In this document: positions 20,973 through 32,101 of the stretch, in pieces
Layout of the letters: the number at the start of each line of letters is the position of its first letter
Numbering within the stretch: the stretch's first letter is position 1
NCBI RefSeq assembly: GCF_002775205.1
Contig: NC_036456.1
Coordinates: forward strand, 24,649,850-24,713,849
Source of the DNA: Xiphophorus maculatus
Lineage: Eukaryota; Chordata; Actinopteri; Cyprinodontiformes; Poeciliidae
Direction of reading: 5' to 3'
Length of the DNA: 64,000 nt
Made by a program: the position numbers and the translations under genes
Notes under the pieces: model-generated
What the model was told of the DNA's origin: nothing
The model's input: the letters and a program-made list of their open reading frames with translations, nothing else
Database searches by the model: none

Positions 20973-23054
20973 ATGTCTGGGTTGAGAAAAAATAAGTCTC
21001 GCGTTGGCTGTACGGCTTTTCAGGTCAACAGTAATGCTAACCGTCCAGCTTTTGTTTTTTGTTTTTTTGCTAAGTAAATTTATATCGGCGTATATTGCGT
21101 TGGTGCCAGGAGTTTGCTAAACTAGCTATTAGCTGCTCTGCTCCTTTTTTACGTTAGTCCATATTTTATTCGCGTTGAGTATTTCTAACACAATTTGGTA
21201 GCTGGTAGTTTTACACAGGAAGCTATGCGGTGCTTGTAATGTTACTTCACATTGTTTATTCAAAAGTAATGTTCCAGAGTCTATGCACATGTAAGTATTA
21301 GAGCAACATAACCTCATAATTGTGGTTTAGACAAACATCTGTCTTTTTCTCTGTAACAGAGGACGTGACGGTTGTTGACAGTTCTGGGACTGAGTTGGAT
21401 GAAGATGTGTCTGAGGATGTTGTTAAGGATCCCTCAGCTGGAGTCCTAACCATCAAATATGAAACTGGTTTGTTATATTTGTAATTCATGTTAGTATTTA
21501 ATAAGCTTTCTATTTCATTGTAGTTAATGTTTTTTTGTCTTTCATCTGCTTCTCTTATGGTCAGACTTTGTCTCCATGGTGGAATTGCCTGAGGAATCTC
21601 AGCCAAGCTCATCTGATTCTGAAGAGACACTCATTCTTTCAGAGAGTCCTTCCGCTGAACGCCAGCGCCTGGACACAGAAGCTAAGCATGTAAGAATTGA
21701 CTCTGAAAAATTAGCGCAAAACCAAAAAGTATTTTGTTTTAAATACTTTTTGGGGCGACTGTGGCTGGGGGGCGACTGTGGCTCTTTGGTAGAGTAGTCG
21801 TCTTGCGATCGGAAGGTTGTAGGTTCGATTCCAGCTTCCTCCTGCCACATGTCGATGTGCCTCTGGGCAAGGCACTTAACCCCAAATTGCCTACCGATCT
21901 GCGTATCGGTGTATAAATGTGTGCGTGTTTGTGAGTGCGACTGGGTGAATGTGACTCTAGTGTAAAGCGCTTTGAGTGGTCAAAAATGACTGGAAAAGCG
22001 CTATATAAGTTCAGTCCATTTACCATTTAAAAGCCTTTATCACTGTTTCCCCCAGGAAACCTGCTATACTCAGAAGGGGTGCTAGAACAGTTTTTGTGTT
22101 AAATGTTAAAAGTTACAAAAAAAATCAGAAGTGCAATAACAGCTTGTTAGGCCAAGGGGCAGGTGCAGAGATGGGGCAATTGGTTTGCACATTCTCACAC
22201 CAAGTTCAGTGCGTCAAATCTAGCTTACTTCGTTTTTACTGTTACTGGTGCATAAAAAACCCTATTTAAAATGAACAAGCAAGTAAAATAAACAAATAAA
22301 TCCTGGTGATCCACCAGTCTTATAATACACGCTGCTTTATTATCGCTTATATTTGAGAAGAGAATGTTTTTGTTTTTTTACTAACAATTGCTGCTTTGAT
22401 GTGTATTTAATAAAAGTTAAAATGTTTTGTTGTTTGAAGTTGGTGGAATCCATTTTTAACAATAAACCTGGTGGCGAACGGATCATGAAGGAATATAATC
22501 GAAGCAAGAAAAATGGTTAACATACTGGCAGCTGACATGACAGAGAAGAATGGGTAATTTGTAAATAGGCTTTAGTTAGCTGTGTAGATGAAATGAAAGA
22601 TTTTGTTAAATCCAGTGCATACCTTGGATAATATACCTTGACCATTTTAATTCACACATAGTTAAATGCTGTTTTCCCATATGTAGCATTGCAGCTATGG
22701 AATTGTAATTGTATTGTGTGTGTTTTTTTTCCACAGACAGGAACCAACATCCAAGAACATCTTGATGCCATCACGACGAGCACACAACCTTATCTCCTGG
22801 CTGTGGGACGGAGGAAGAAAGTAGCTCACCAGTTCTTCATCATCCTTGACAAAAATGCCATTGCTTGCAGGTCAACTTCCTCTCTTGGTGCTTTTGACAA
22901 ACTGTTTAAGGCACATTACGTGTTTGCCACAACATACAACCCCATGCTGTGCAACATGTTTACGTTCATCCAGACCACTGTGTACAATATAGATGTAGGT
23001 AAAGTGAAAGAAAGTCCACGTGTGGCAGAAATTCGGGCTAGGTTGCTTCAGTAG
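20973..23054 (+). CDS. Five-exon cargo gene of unknown function (226 aa)
   Basis: Phase-consistent exons are 20973-21030, 21360-21467, 21565-21689, 22440-22515 and 22741-23054 (681 nt), with an AATAAA at 23292. A likely untranslated first exon ends at 20774 (GTAAGT). The protein begins MSGLRKNKSRVG. Exon 2 (SSGTELDEDVSEDVV then GVLTIKYE) resembles the end of a CIDE-N/ubiquitin-like fold. Exon 3 is Ser/Glu-rich. The last exon is a compact conserved-looking domain (QPYLLAVGRRKKVAHQFFII, SSLGAFDKLFKAHYVF, TFIQTTVYNIDVGKVKESPR). From memory this domain ends many uncharacterised and SAMD3-like fish proteins. I see no catalytic motif. It lies wholly inside the TIR element at 20571-23798. Confidence 0.65.
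21752..22025 (+). mobile_element. tRNA-derived SINE (family S2), full head
   Basis: The head GGCGACTGTGGCTCTTTGG is followed by GTAGAGTAGTCGTC and a B-box-like GGTTCGATTCC. The body has GGGTGAATGTGAC, AAAGCGCTTTGAGTGG and ends near CAGTCCATTTACC. The first 14 bp of the head occur twice in tandem at the 5' end. It sits in the third intron of the cargo gene. Confidence 0.75.
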
Positions 23055-23798
23055 TACTAGAACTAATCTGTTTGTCATTAAGTGTTTTATTTGTTAGGCA
23101 GAGTTAAGTTGCACAAATGCACTTGTTCAGTATATACAAGTAGTTAGTTCATGGTTACTTGGATGGAAAAACTCTTTGCCTTAAATGTACTCTGTCAAGT
23201 TTGAGCCATCTATTGTAATGGGATGTACATCATGTGATGTTACTGTGACGCTACCACAGTTAACAGTGGATCTTAAAATGTGCTTTATTTCAATAAATAA
23301 GTTGAATGCATTTCTGTGGTAACCTGGTTTTATTCAATTGTACATTTAACTCTACAAAAGTGTAAAAATAGCACTTCATATTTATTTGTGCAGAGTTGAT
23401 CTTTCACAGCTATAGAGTAAATTATCAACCCAGTAGTGTGTCAGATCAACACTCATAGGAGTTATATGAGCCTCCAGTGTAAACCTTCAATGACTCAATG
23501 CAGTGTTGAAAAGCATGAGAATCCGAGTTGTTTTGTCACCATTATGGAGTAACTTATTAACTCTGATTAGAATCATATTTACTCTTATCAGAGTTATTTG
23601 ACAAGGAGTGTTAAGTTTTATTAACACTGTACAGTGTTAGTGTTAAATTTTAACTATTTTTGAGTTAAATTGTACTCTGAAAATGGAACACTATGCAAAG
23701 AGTTAAATTGACACCAATTTCGATAAGGACCAAATAGACTCGAACACAGTGTTAAATTTAACTCTAAGTGTTTATTTAACACTACAAAATTTACTGTG

Positions 23799-25948
23799 AA
23801 ACAATGTTTGAAACCGAATTAGGATGAATGTTTTACAGAATTGAATTAACTGATAAGACAGAAACAGAGCGCTGGTTGGACTTCGGGAGGTTCGGGAGAG
23901 CAGGTCGATTTCAAAAAATATTATTATTATTCCATAAAGTGCATCAGCATTTGCTGTAGCAGGCCGTTCTATTAATAAATGGGTTTACCAAACTTTCATT
24001 CTGTATATCTGACATTAGTTTCCAACTAGAAATGTTTAAACAATATAATTATGGTTTTGACCAGACAAAATATGTCTTTGAGATATATTTAATTACATCC
24101 TGACTAGAATAAATGACATCAGATTTACCATTAAGATGTATGGTGGTTTCAATTCAAGATATCGCTAGATCATCAGAATCAAACCTTCTAACTATTCCGA
24201 GTCAAAACTAAACAGGGTGAAGCAGCTTTTAGTTTTTATGCTCCAACACTCTGGAATAAGCTTCCTCCTCACTGTAAGACTGAGTTTATTTAAAACAAGG
24301 TTAAAAACCTTCTTATTTGTCGTTGCCTATTCTTAAATTTTTGGTTTTATTAACTATATTCAAAATTGTAATGTTTATTTTGTTTATTTTTAATCTGTTG
24401 TATGTTGTTTTTAACTTTTTTGTACAAGCACTTTGAATTGTCTTTGGCTGAAAGGTGCTATATAAATAAAGTTGCCTTTCCTTGCCTTGCCTGTAGTGTA
24501 TTACTATCTGAAGCACATATTTCATATAATCAAATTATGACTAGTCAAAGTAAATTTGAGATATTCCACTTTTTCTTCCGACTACTCACAATTCAAACCC
24601 AAACGATAAGCAACACCATTGTTCTGTCTATGGGGTTTGCAGAGCTGAGAAACCAGCAGATAAACATTTTACAAGTAAATGGAGACACAAAGTCTCAGAG
24701 ATTTATTTTTTTCTGGATCTGTGGCTTTTCTTGTCCTCACTGTCAGAATTTGAAAAGATCTGAGTTTCCCTGTATCAACAAAACATTTTATTAAAATGGG
24801 AATTATGATGGACAATACACAGTTTGAATATTTTTTTTGCTTCTTTTTGAGTTTCTATTGCCTCTCAAAGCAGCCCAAATGCTTAGAAAATAACCCAGCC
24901 GTTTTTGGCAATAAGTTAATGTTTTTTGGTGTCTGGAAAATAAGAGTGCACCAATAAATCGGCCCCGATTTCCTTAATTGTGGGGAATTGGTGATCAGCC
25001 AATACTTGAATGTGAAGCTGATCTTATCCACCAATGTTCTCTCTACCTTTGCAAAGGTCTAAAAATTAGCCACTGTCCCCTTTTGCTCTGCTGTGAGAGA
25101 AGTTTGACTGACTGCCGGCTTTGTGGAAGTTTAAATGCACCAACTATAAACTAATATCTTAGGAATATTTCTGCTCCGCCAGTGAAACGCTCAAAACAAC
25201 AGAGACGCTTGCGGTCCGGCTTATTAACAATGGGGGGAAAAAGTTAAGCAATTTTTCTTTTTCTATTTTTCCTAAGAACATAAATCAGCAATGCTTAGCC
25301 TGGCGGGTAAAGGTAATACAGTGTGGGAAACTGAGCATAATATGTGTGGTGGTCACATGCAGAACTGATGGACCGGTTTGGAGTTGAGGTTGCAGTGCAC
25401 AGCGGTCTCAACGTACAGCAGAGCGATGCTGAGGTGTGAAGGCCGATTGAGGTTCCAGTAACAAAGAACTGCTGCTAATGCAAAGGAGGATTGATATGGA
25501 CTGAGTCGAGCTGCTGTGTGAATATCTGTCAGGGAGCCACTCAGTTAACATATTGGCATTTTGTTTGCTCACCTGGATGTCCAGGACATGTTTTGACTGA
25601 CATCTAGTTCATTAGAAGAATCACTTTTGTTAAGTTATTTTTCCAAACTTACAGTTAAAGTGAGATATCTACATATGCGGGTTTTACAAAAAAACACAAT
25701 CACATTTTTTCCTCATGATCAGAAGATAAATTGGACCTGAACTTAGAATTACCAAAATCATTTATTTGCTAAATGCCAGAAAACATAGGAAAAAATGTCC
25801 GTAATACGTTTTGACTGATTTTCACAAATAAAAATGTGTAACTTTAGAATAATCTAAGAAAAAGCTGATTAGATGCATCAAGGGATTTAAGTGAAAGGTT
25901 CATTGTTTGACTCGAAATTAAAAGTTTTTGTTTTGTGTTTTGGTCCAG
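23799..25948. other. ZNF1 intron, remainder
   Basis: This resumes the duplicated ZNF intron (TGTTTGAAACCGAATTAGGA near 23805). It holds a LINE 3' end (24170-24493), the block AAGCACATATTTCATATAAT near 24510 shared with the other units, a possible MITE end near 24950 (GTGCACCAATAAATCGGCC) and the block shared with 33600 and 43010 (GAACTGATGGACCGGTTTGG near 25362). No exon fits. Confidence 0.5.
24170..24493 (+). mobile_element. CR1/L2-type LINE 3' fragment
   Basis: The decayed frame reads SRTKQGEAAFSFYAPTLWNK and KTFLF, then an AT-rich 3' UTR ending GGTGCTATATAAATAAAG with a CTTGCC-type tail. This is the last part of a LINE ORF2 plus 3' UTR, 5'-truncated. Confidence 0.6.
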
Positions 25949-28041
25949 ATCTCCGACATTGTTCTGTGTGTGAAGACGACGGGATTTTCAATGAACTCAG
26001 CAACCAGGAGGGGAACTTCACTTTAAAACAAGAGGAACCAGAACCTCTGCAGATAAAACAGGAACCAGAACCTCTGGAGATAAAACAGGAGCAAGAAGAA
26101 CCACAACATCAAGAGTACAAAGAGGAAGAGAAGCAACTCTGCATCAGTCAGGATGAAGAGCATCTTGTGCTGAAACAGGAGACTGATTACATTTTGGTGA
26201 TTCCTTTTAATGTGCAAATAATCCACAATGAAACAGAACCACAGAGGAACCAACTCATCTCTCATGACTCTGCTGAGGATGAAAACCGGGATCAGGAAGG
26301 AAGCGATTCTGAAGAGCCAGGAAAAATAAGAGATGAGAAGCAGAAACGAAATGAAATATGTCAGAAAACCAAACAGCTGAAAAGCACAGCTGAGAGTTCA
26401 AAACAAAAAATACACAAGAAGGCTCATCCACACCAAAAATTATATCATTGTAAAATTTGTGATGAATCCTTTAATCAAGTAAATGTATTGACAACACACA
26501 TGAGCACTCACATGGGCAAAAAGCCCTTCACATGTTCAATCTGTGGAAAATGTTATGGCCACAAGGCTGGTATAATTTATCATATGAAAGTTCACTCAGG
26601 TGAGAAGCCTTTCTCTTGTGGCACTTGTGGAAAAAGTTTCATAATCAAATGTAATTTAGTTAGTCACATGACAGTTCACACAGATGAGAGACCTTTCTCA
26701 TGTGAGACCTGTGGAAAAGGCTTTCGATCCAAATCTCAGTTACTTTTTCACATGAAGATTCACACAGGCGAGAAGCCTTTCTCATGTGAGACCTGTGGGA
26801 AAGGCTTTCGAGCCAAATCTCAGTTACTTCTTCACATGAAGATTCACACAGATGAGAAGCCTTTCTCATGTGAGACCTGTGGGAAAGGCTTTCGATCCAA
26901 ATCTCAGTTAGTTGTTCACATGAGGAGTCACACAGGTGAGAAGCCTTTTTCATGTACAAGCTGTGAAAAAAGGTTTACCAGTAAAGAAAATTTAACTGAT
27001 CACATGAGGATTCACACAGGTCAGAAGCCTTTCTCATGTGGGACTTGTGGAAAACGTTTCTATCGACAATGCAGTCTAACTTGTCACATGAGAATTCATA
27101 CAGGTGAGATGCCTTTCAAATGTACAAGCTGTGGAAAAAGCTTCAGAAACAGAAGTGGTTTATATCCTCACATGATGACGCATGCTAATGAGAAGCCTTA
27201 TTCTTGTGGGACCTGTGGAAAAAGGTTCCGTCAAAAAGGCACTTTAACTAGTCACATGAGGACTCATACAGATGAAAGGCCTTTCTCATGTGGGACCTGT
27301 GGAAAACGTTACAAAAACAGAAACAGTTTAATTGGCCACATACAGACACATACTAGTGAGAAGCTTTTCTCTTGTGGGACCTGTGGAAAAGGGTTCCGTC
27401 AAAAAGAGTATTTAACTTCTCACATGTTGACTCATACTAGTGAGAAGCTTTTCTCTTGTGGGACCTGTGGAAAAAGGTTCCGTCAAAAAGGCACTTTAAC
27501 TAGTCACATGAGGACTCATACAGATGAAAGGCCTTTCTCATGTGGGACCTGTGGAAAAAGTTACAAAAACAGAAACAGTTTAATTGGCCACATGTGGACT
27601 CATACAAGTGAGAAGCCATTTTCTTGTGGGACCTGTGGAAAAGGTTTCCATAAAAAAGGTCATTTAAATGATCATATGAGGACTCATACAGATGAAAGGC
27701 CTTTCTCTTGTGGGACATGTGGAAAAGGTTTCCACCAAAAAAACATTTTAACTTCTCACATGAGGATTCATACAGATGAGAAGGCATTTTCTTGTGGGTT
27801 TTGTGGGAAACGTTTCCGTTGGCAAAGCAATTTAACTGGTCACATGAGAATTCATACAGATGAGAAGCCATTCTTATGTGGGACTTGTGGAAAAGGTTTT
27901 CGTTGCCAAAGCAGTTTAACTGTTCACATGAAGACTCACACAGATCAGAAGCCTTTCTTATGTGGGACTTGTGGAAAAAGTTTCCGTTGGCAAAGCAGTT
28001 TAACTGGTCACATGAAGACTCATACAGGAGGATCAGAATAA
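25949..28041 (+). CDS. ZNF1 main exon, 19 C2H2 fingers
   Basis: The exon opens after the acceptor TTTTGGTCCAG with DLRHCSVCEDDGIFNELSNQ, then a Glu/Gln-rich acidic stretch (QEEPEPLQIKQEPEPLEIKQ) and a basic segment. Nineteen C2H2 fingers follow, with TGEKP/TDEKP/TSEKP-type linkers, from YHCKICDESF to the final RWQSSLTGHMKTH, ending GGSE and TAA. Long arrays of this kind bind DNA in the nucleus. The C-terminal ten fingers mostly carry CGTCGK starts and look like recent internal duplicates (the RQKGTLTSH finger occurs twice). Spliced to 20355-20484 it gives 740 aa. The target is unknown. Confidence 0.88.
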
Positions 28042-28369
28042 TCTGACCCTCAAGTACCAAAACACACTAACTCACAGCTTGGAAGCAGAGTAATTACAGC
28101 TGGGTAACATTTCTATAATGTAGCAGCTTGGAGAAGAAAACCAGTTGAAATAGGGCGTTTATCTAACAACCAAAACTTTCACTTTATTCTGTCAGTTTTA
28201 TCTTTTCATTTAAAATGGTTTTTATCTTGAAGTAACAATAGATGTGAATGTTTTCAGATTTAGACTTGTAAAGCTGTTATTGTATGGCTATTCCTTATGC
28301 TTTGTTTTATTTCATTAATTTTGGTCAGAGGATGCATGTTAGCTGTAACTATATGAACTGTTGGCGTAG
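28042..28369 (+). other. ZNF1 3' UTR
   Basis: This matches the sequence after the stop codons of ZNF2 and the ZNF3 remnant (CAAAACACACTAACTCACAG, then ATTTCTATAATGTAGCAGCT). It is interrupted by the hAT-like element at 28378. The AATAAA conserved between units lies at 29689-29694. Confidence 0.6.
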
Positions 28370-28377
28370 GTATATTT

Positions 28378-29290
28378 TTGGGCCTAAACAATTCCTCGAG
28401 TGATTTGAGTACCTCGATTATTAAAGTCCCTCGAGAAAAATGTATCTGCCTCTAAGGTTCATTAAATTGTATTTTATTATGTAATGCACGGTTTTCCGGC
28501 TGGGTCGTTATTTGCATTGCGCAGCGCTCTCACTTCCGCCTGAGTTGTGGACGAACGCGAACCTTAGCAGCATAAGGTCCAATTTTCAAGTTCAGCCTGG
28601 GAGGATTTTACTGATTCATGATAATGTCTGGGTTTTTGTGCATCGGGGGACCAATGAGCATACTTAAAATGTCGGGAGCGTTCCCTGGAGAACGGCAGCT
28701 GTTCTCCGGGAGCTGCTTGTTCAGAGCGACCAGCACGGCGGGATTATTTATACATGTGAGCAGATAGACTGAACACTGTGGGCGGCTGTGCTTTACACGA
28801 GTAGCTTTACGGACGAACCAGAAAATAAATTTCCTATCATCCCAGTCGCCACTAACGGGTGGCGTTGCATACCTGGTAGATGTTTGTGTGTGTGACGAAC
28901 GACGGTGCCAAATCCCGTTGTTGTGCTGAACGTAAACTATAAATGTCTGGGCAATAATACATAAACCAAAAACCGGAGTATAGACATTTTTTATAAGTGT
29001 ATTTGTGAGCCTGCCTCTTTATCATTAAAATGAATATAATTTCAGATTCTTGTATAACTTTTCTTCAGGTTAACTTGGAAAGTGAGTTATTATTGTTACA
29101 AGTTAATTTTCTAAACTACAGAAAAGTTATTGTTAGGGAAGTTCAAATGTGAAAAATTATACTGTTGATATGCAATAGTGATACTGCTGTTAGATTTACC
29201 AATGTTTTTTTTTTATCTGACTACTCGATAAATTGTAACAGTAGTCGATGGATTACTCGATTACTAAAATATTTGTTTACAACAGCCCTA
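28378..29290. mobile_element. hAT-like non-autonomous element (913 bp)
   Basis: It is flanked by 8-bp direct repeats GTATATTT at 28370-28377 and 29291-29298, and ZNF2 carries a single copy at the matching place (near 40567). The ends are TTGGGCCTAAACAA and, reverse-complemented on the right, TAGGGCTGTTGTAAACAA, followed on both sides by CGAGTAATC/CTCGAGTGATTT-type blocks. No transposase frame is present. The 8-bp duplication and the ends fit the hAT superfamily. The left 500 bp recur twice inside the foldback element in ZNF2. Confidence 0.75.
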
Positions 29291-29298
29291 GTATATTT

Positions 29299-29872
29299 TG
29301 ATTACATTTTTCACTCTAAAGTTGAATCTAAATATATATTACTTTTTCATTAGTTTCTCGAGTTTTTGATTCAGGGAGAAAATACTGTTGATCACATGAT
29401 GGCAACAATGCAGATGTTTCTACGTTTTGCTAAGTTGCGATAAAACCAAAGATGTTTTCCCTTTTTTTGTTAAAACATCTGCATCAACTTTATTCTCGCT
29501 AAGTTTACTGTAAATTGAAGTTGTATTTTATCCATGTGACTTTTTTAAAATCTATAAAACAGTATTTGTTTGAGAATTTTTTTATTATTTAGGATGTTAG
29601 AAAATGTATTGGTGATATAGATTCAATTTCAGATAGAAATGTGACTAGCAAAAACTGTTTCCATGCCATTCTTTTATAAAGTTTTTATAATAAAGTGTTT
29701 TTTAACCATTATTATGGGGTTTGTCTTTTTTCAGTTCAGTAGTGGATGTAAAAGTTCCTGCTTTTTGAGTCTTTTCTCTCATAATTTCTCCCAAGTATCT
29801 CTTTTTTTAACATAATTTATTTAAGAATATCCATTATTATGAATCCAGCATATATGCATCTATGTACATGTA
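29299..29872. other. ZNF1 3' flank with polyadenylation signal
   Basis: This is the unit sequence shared with 40600-41130 and 49130-49660. An AATAAA at 29689-29694 corresponds to 40992 in unit 2 and 49477 in unit 3, each after CTGTTTC...ATTCTT, so it is the likely transcript end. Confidence 0.55.
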
Positions 29873-30664
29873 GATGATCGTCGACTTCAGGAAGAACCGG
29901 CCCAGCCACGCTCCGCTGCTCATCAACAGCTCGGCTGTGGAGGTGGTCAGCAGCACCAAATTCCTGGGGGTGCACATCACTAACGACCTCACCTGGACTG
30001 GGAACACCACGTCTCTGGCCAAGAGGGCACAGAAACGCTTGTATTTCCTGCGGAGGATGAGAAGAGCACACCTGCCCCCGCCCATCCTCAAGACGTTCTA
30101 CAGAAGCACCATAGAGAGCATTCTGACCAGCTGCCTCTCTGTGTGGTGTGGAGGCTGCAGCGCCTCCGACTGGAAGAACGTGAGGAGAGTGGTGCGGACA
30201 GCAGAGAGGATCATCGGGGCCCCCCTTCCCTCCATTCAGGACATTTCATCCCAGTGCTGCGTGTCCCGAGGCCGAAACATCATCAGTGACCCCTCACACC
30301 CCCACCATGGACTGTTCTCCCTGCTGCCCTCTGGAAAGAGGTTCCGCAGCATCCGGTGCAGGTCCACCAGGTTCCGAAACAGCTTTTTCCCACTTGCTAT
30401 CAGCCTGCTGAACTCTTAACTGGACTGCACTTAAAATCTGGTCTCCACTTTATACCTTCCACATGTACAGAGCTAAATAACTTCCATTTTACTGTCAGTC
30501 CTGCACTTTATATTTATATCTATATTTTATATTGTATTTTATTTTATTCTGGAGTAACCTCATAGCATTGGAACCTCAAAACATTGTCCTGAGCCGTATG
30601 CAACGAAATTTCGTTCTGTATACACACTGTGCATGCAAAATAATAAAGTTAGTCTAAGTCTAAG
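29873..30664 (+). mobile_element. L2-type LINE, 5'-truncated copy 2
   Basis: This copy starts late in ORF2 ([16 protein letters not shown]) and keeps one open frame of 181 codons to 30419, then the 3' UTR, AATAAAG and a (TCTAAG)n tail. It is nearly identical to 7180-7988 but has the T that copy 1 lacks near 7350. The unit sequence ATGTACATGTATGTACAC of ZNF2 (41137) is split here, with only about 3 bp (GTA) repeated. Confidence 0.8.
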
Positions 30665-31729
30665 TATGTACACATGGATAATACAGCAGCAAAGAAAAAA
30701 GGATTAGTGTCTCGACAAACATTTAATTTCCATTTCAGTCATTGATATCTCTCAGAAAAGTCCTCATGGGCTCACATGAATGGTAGGTGCATCGATCCAG
30801 CGTCTTCCATCAAAAAGAAGAGAAACATACAAACAGAGGGGACTGACGGCTTCTTATAAACCAAATCATATCGCAATTATGTTCAGGCCTTTGTTTCACC
30901 TGTGGTTGTTTTAAAGTTGGTATTGTATGGTTGGTATTCTAAACAAATGTCAATAAGAAAGAATCTGAATCGAAGGTACGTTTAAATGTACATGTTTGAG
31001 ATTGAAAGCCATTGTGCAACAGTTTTCAGAAGAGTTAAATTTGAAGTCCAGTCCAGAACCGTTGCTTCAGCTCTGCGAGGATCAAGCAGATGTAGAAAAT
31101 AATTCATCCCATGCAGTGCGCCATTTTATTATGTCTTTAATAACTACTTGTCCTTCATTGCTGTCATCAAATGCGATGTTACAGATTGACCAGCAGATGT
31201 CGCCCTATTCAAATTTACCAAATGCATAGAAACGCTGGAATCAATTCAACATAAGTGATACATAGAGAACCAGAAACAGCGATGCAAACAAAGATTTTCA
31301 GTAAGCAAATCTGCTAAAAACATTTTGTTAGTAAGAATCCTGAACCCTGAATGAGAATGATAACTAGGATATTTTAATAAGCTATGAAACTGTGTTGCCT
31401 TTTGCATGTTTTCACATCCAACTGTGGACTTTAAAGTTTCTTTTAAACGGAATAATTTCTGAAAAACATCTGAGGTGAAACAAAATTTGGTTTTGCTGTT
31501 GAATGTGTTAGTATCACCTAAATAATTACTCAGTACAGGTGGCTCAGTGTGTACATAACAAACATTAGAAATTATAACACAGGATCCACGGAGTTGATTT
31601 TTTTTTTTGACATTATAGATGATGAATAATCGCAAAAAGGCGCTCAGATAAATTACAAACACACATAATAAAATCCTAAAACAAGTAAATGCAACGCGGG
31701 TGAAGCAGCAGCGGTTTAGTGCCTTATCT
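30665..31729. other. Spacer between ZNF1 and ZNF2 units
   Basis: Mostly unit-specific sequence. TGTCTCGACAAACATTTAAT near 30710 is shared with unit 2. From about 30740 to 31530 it departs from the spacer at 41200, so part is an insertion of unknown type. The block with AGGATCCA near 31581 rejoins the common upstream region. No gene is seen. Confidence 0.45.
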
Positions 31730-31769
31730 ATCCGGAAGCAAAGGATCCACATCCGGAATCAGTCACGTG
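31730..31769 (+). promoter_or_regulatory. ZNF2 promoter element
   Basis: ATCCGGAAGC near 31730, a second ETS-like ACATCCGGAAT near 31749 and the E-box CACGTG at 31764-31769 are in the same order as the other units. Confidence 0.5.
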
Positions 31770-32025
31770 GTACGGCCCTCTCGCCCGGCTTCAAACGTCA
31801 CATCCTGCTCCATGAACACAAGATTCATGGAAATCCTCCTGGTTTAGTCGACACGTGTCCCGAAGCCTCGGCACAAAAAGCAGGTCGCTAGTTTTAGGTA
31901 AATATCTGAGTATTTGAGTGTTTTCAGTGAAAATATCTTCAGTTCCGCCTCAGAGAGAGTTTATCAACGAGCAGGTAACTCCTGCTGGAGAAACATTCAC
32001 AGAGTTTAAAGAAATCAACGTCAAG

Positions 32026-32101
32026 ATGGAGGAAGAGATGGAGGATCAGCGCAGACTGATGGATTTTACCCGGATACCGAGGATCATCTTACACCGGATA
32101 G
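32026..32101 (+). CDS. ZNF2 leader exon, normal start codon lost
   Basis: The leader frame runs from 31933 (SSVPPQREFINEQVTPAG...) to the donor GTACGA at 32102, phase 1. The codon that is ATG in ZNF3 and ZNF4 is ATA at 31933-31935. The first in-frame ATG is 32026, leaving MEEEMEDQRRLMDFTRIPRI plus ILHRI. Joined to 37637 this gives 867 aa. Initiation on a non-AUG codon, or an ATG from an upstream exon, cannot be excluded. Confidence 0.55.

Larger units (their letters stand above)
20571..23798. mobile_element. Gene-bearing DNA element with terminal inverted repeats (3,228 bp)
   Basis: The left end CACAGTAAATTTCGCAGTGT and the reverse complement of the right end CACAGTAAATTTTGTAGTGT agree at 22 of 24 positions when extended to TAAA. 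The intron of ZNF1 is continuous across the insertion when compared with ZNF2 (near 32189) and ZNF3 (near 41872), which read AAAGGAAACA without it. The comparison suggests a 2-bp AA target duplication. Many AGTGTTA words lie near the right end, like subterminal transposase-binding repeats. Inside are one five-exon gene and a SINE. No DDE transposase is visible, so it is either non-autonomous or uses an unrecognised enzyme. Confidence 0.72.

Noticed and set aside
21774-21840. Possible tRNA gene (A- and B-box-like sequences)
   Set aside because: It is the head of a SINE with a SINE body. The same family is seen at 16235 and 10729, and the cloverleaf pairing is not kept.
26660-28060. Minus-strand open frames opposite the ZNF fingers (rich in SHMRKASHLCESSC)
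   Set aside because: They are antisense shadows of the finger repeat, seen opposite every ZNF exon.
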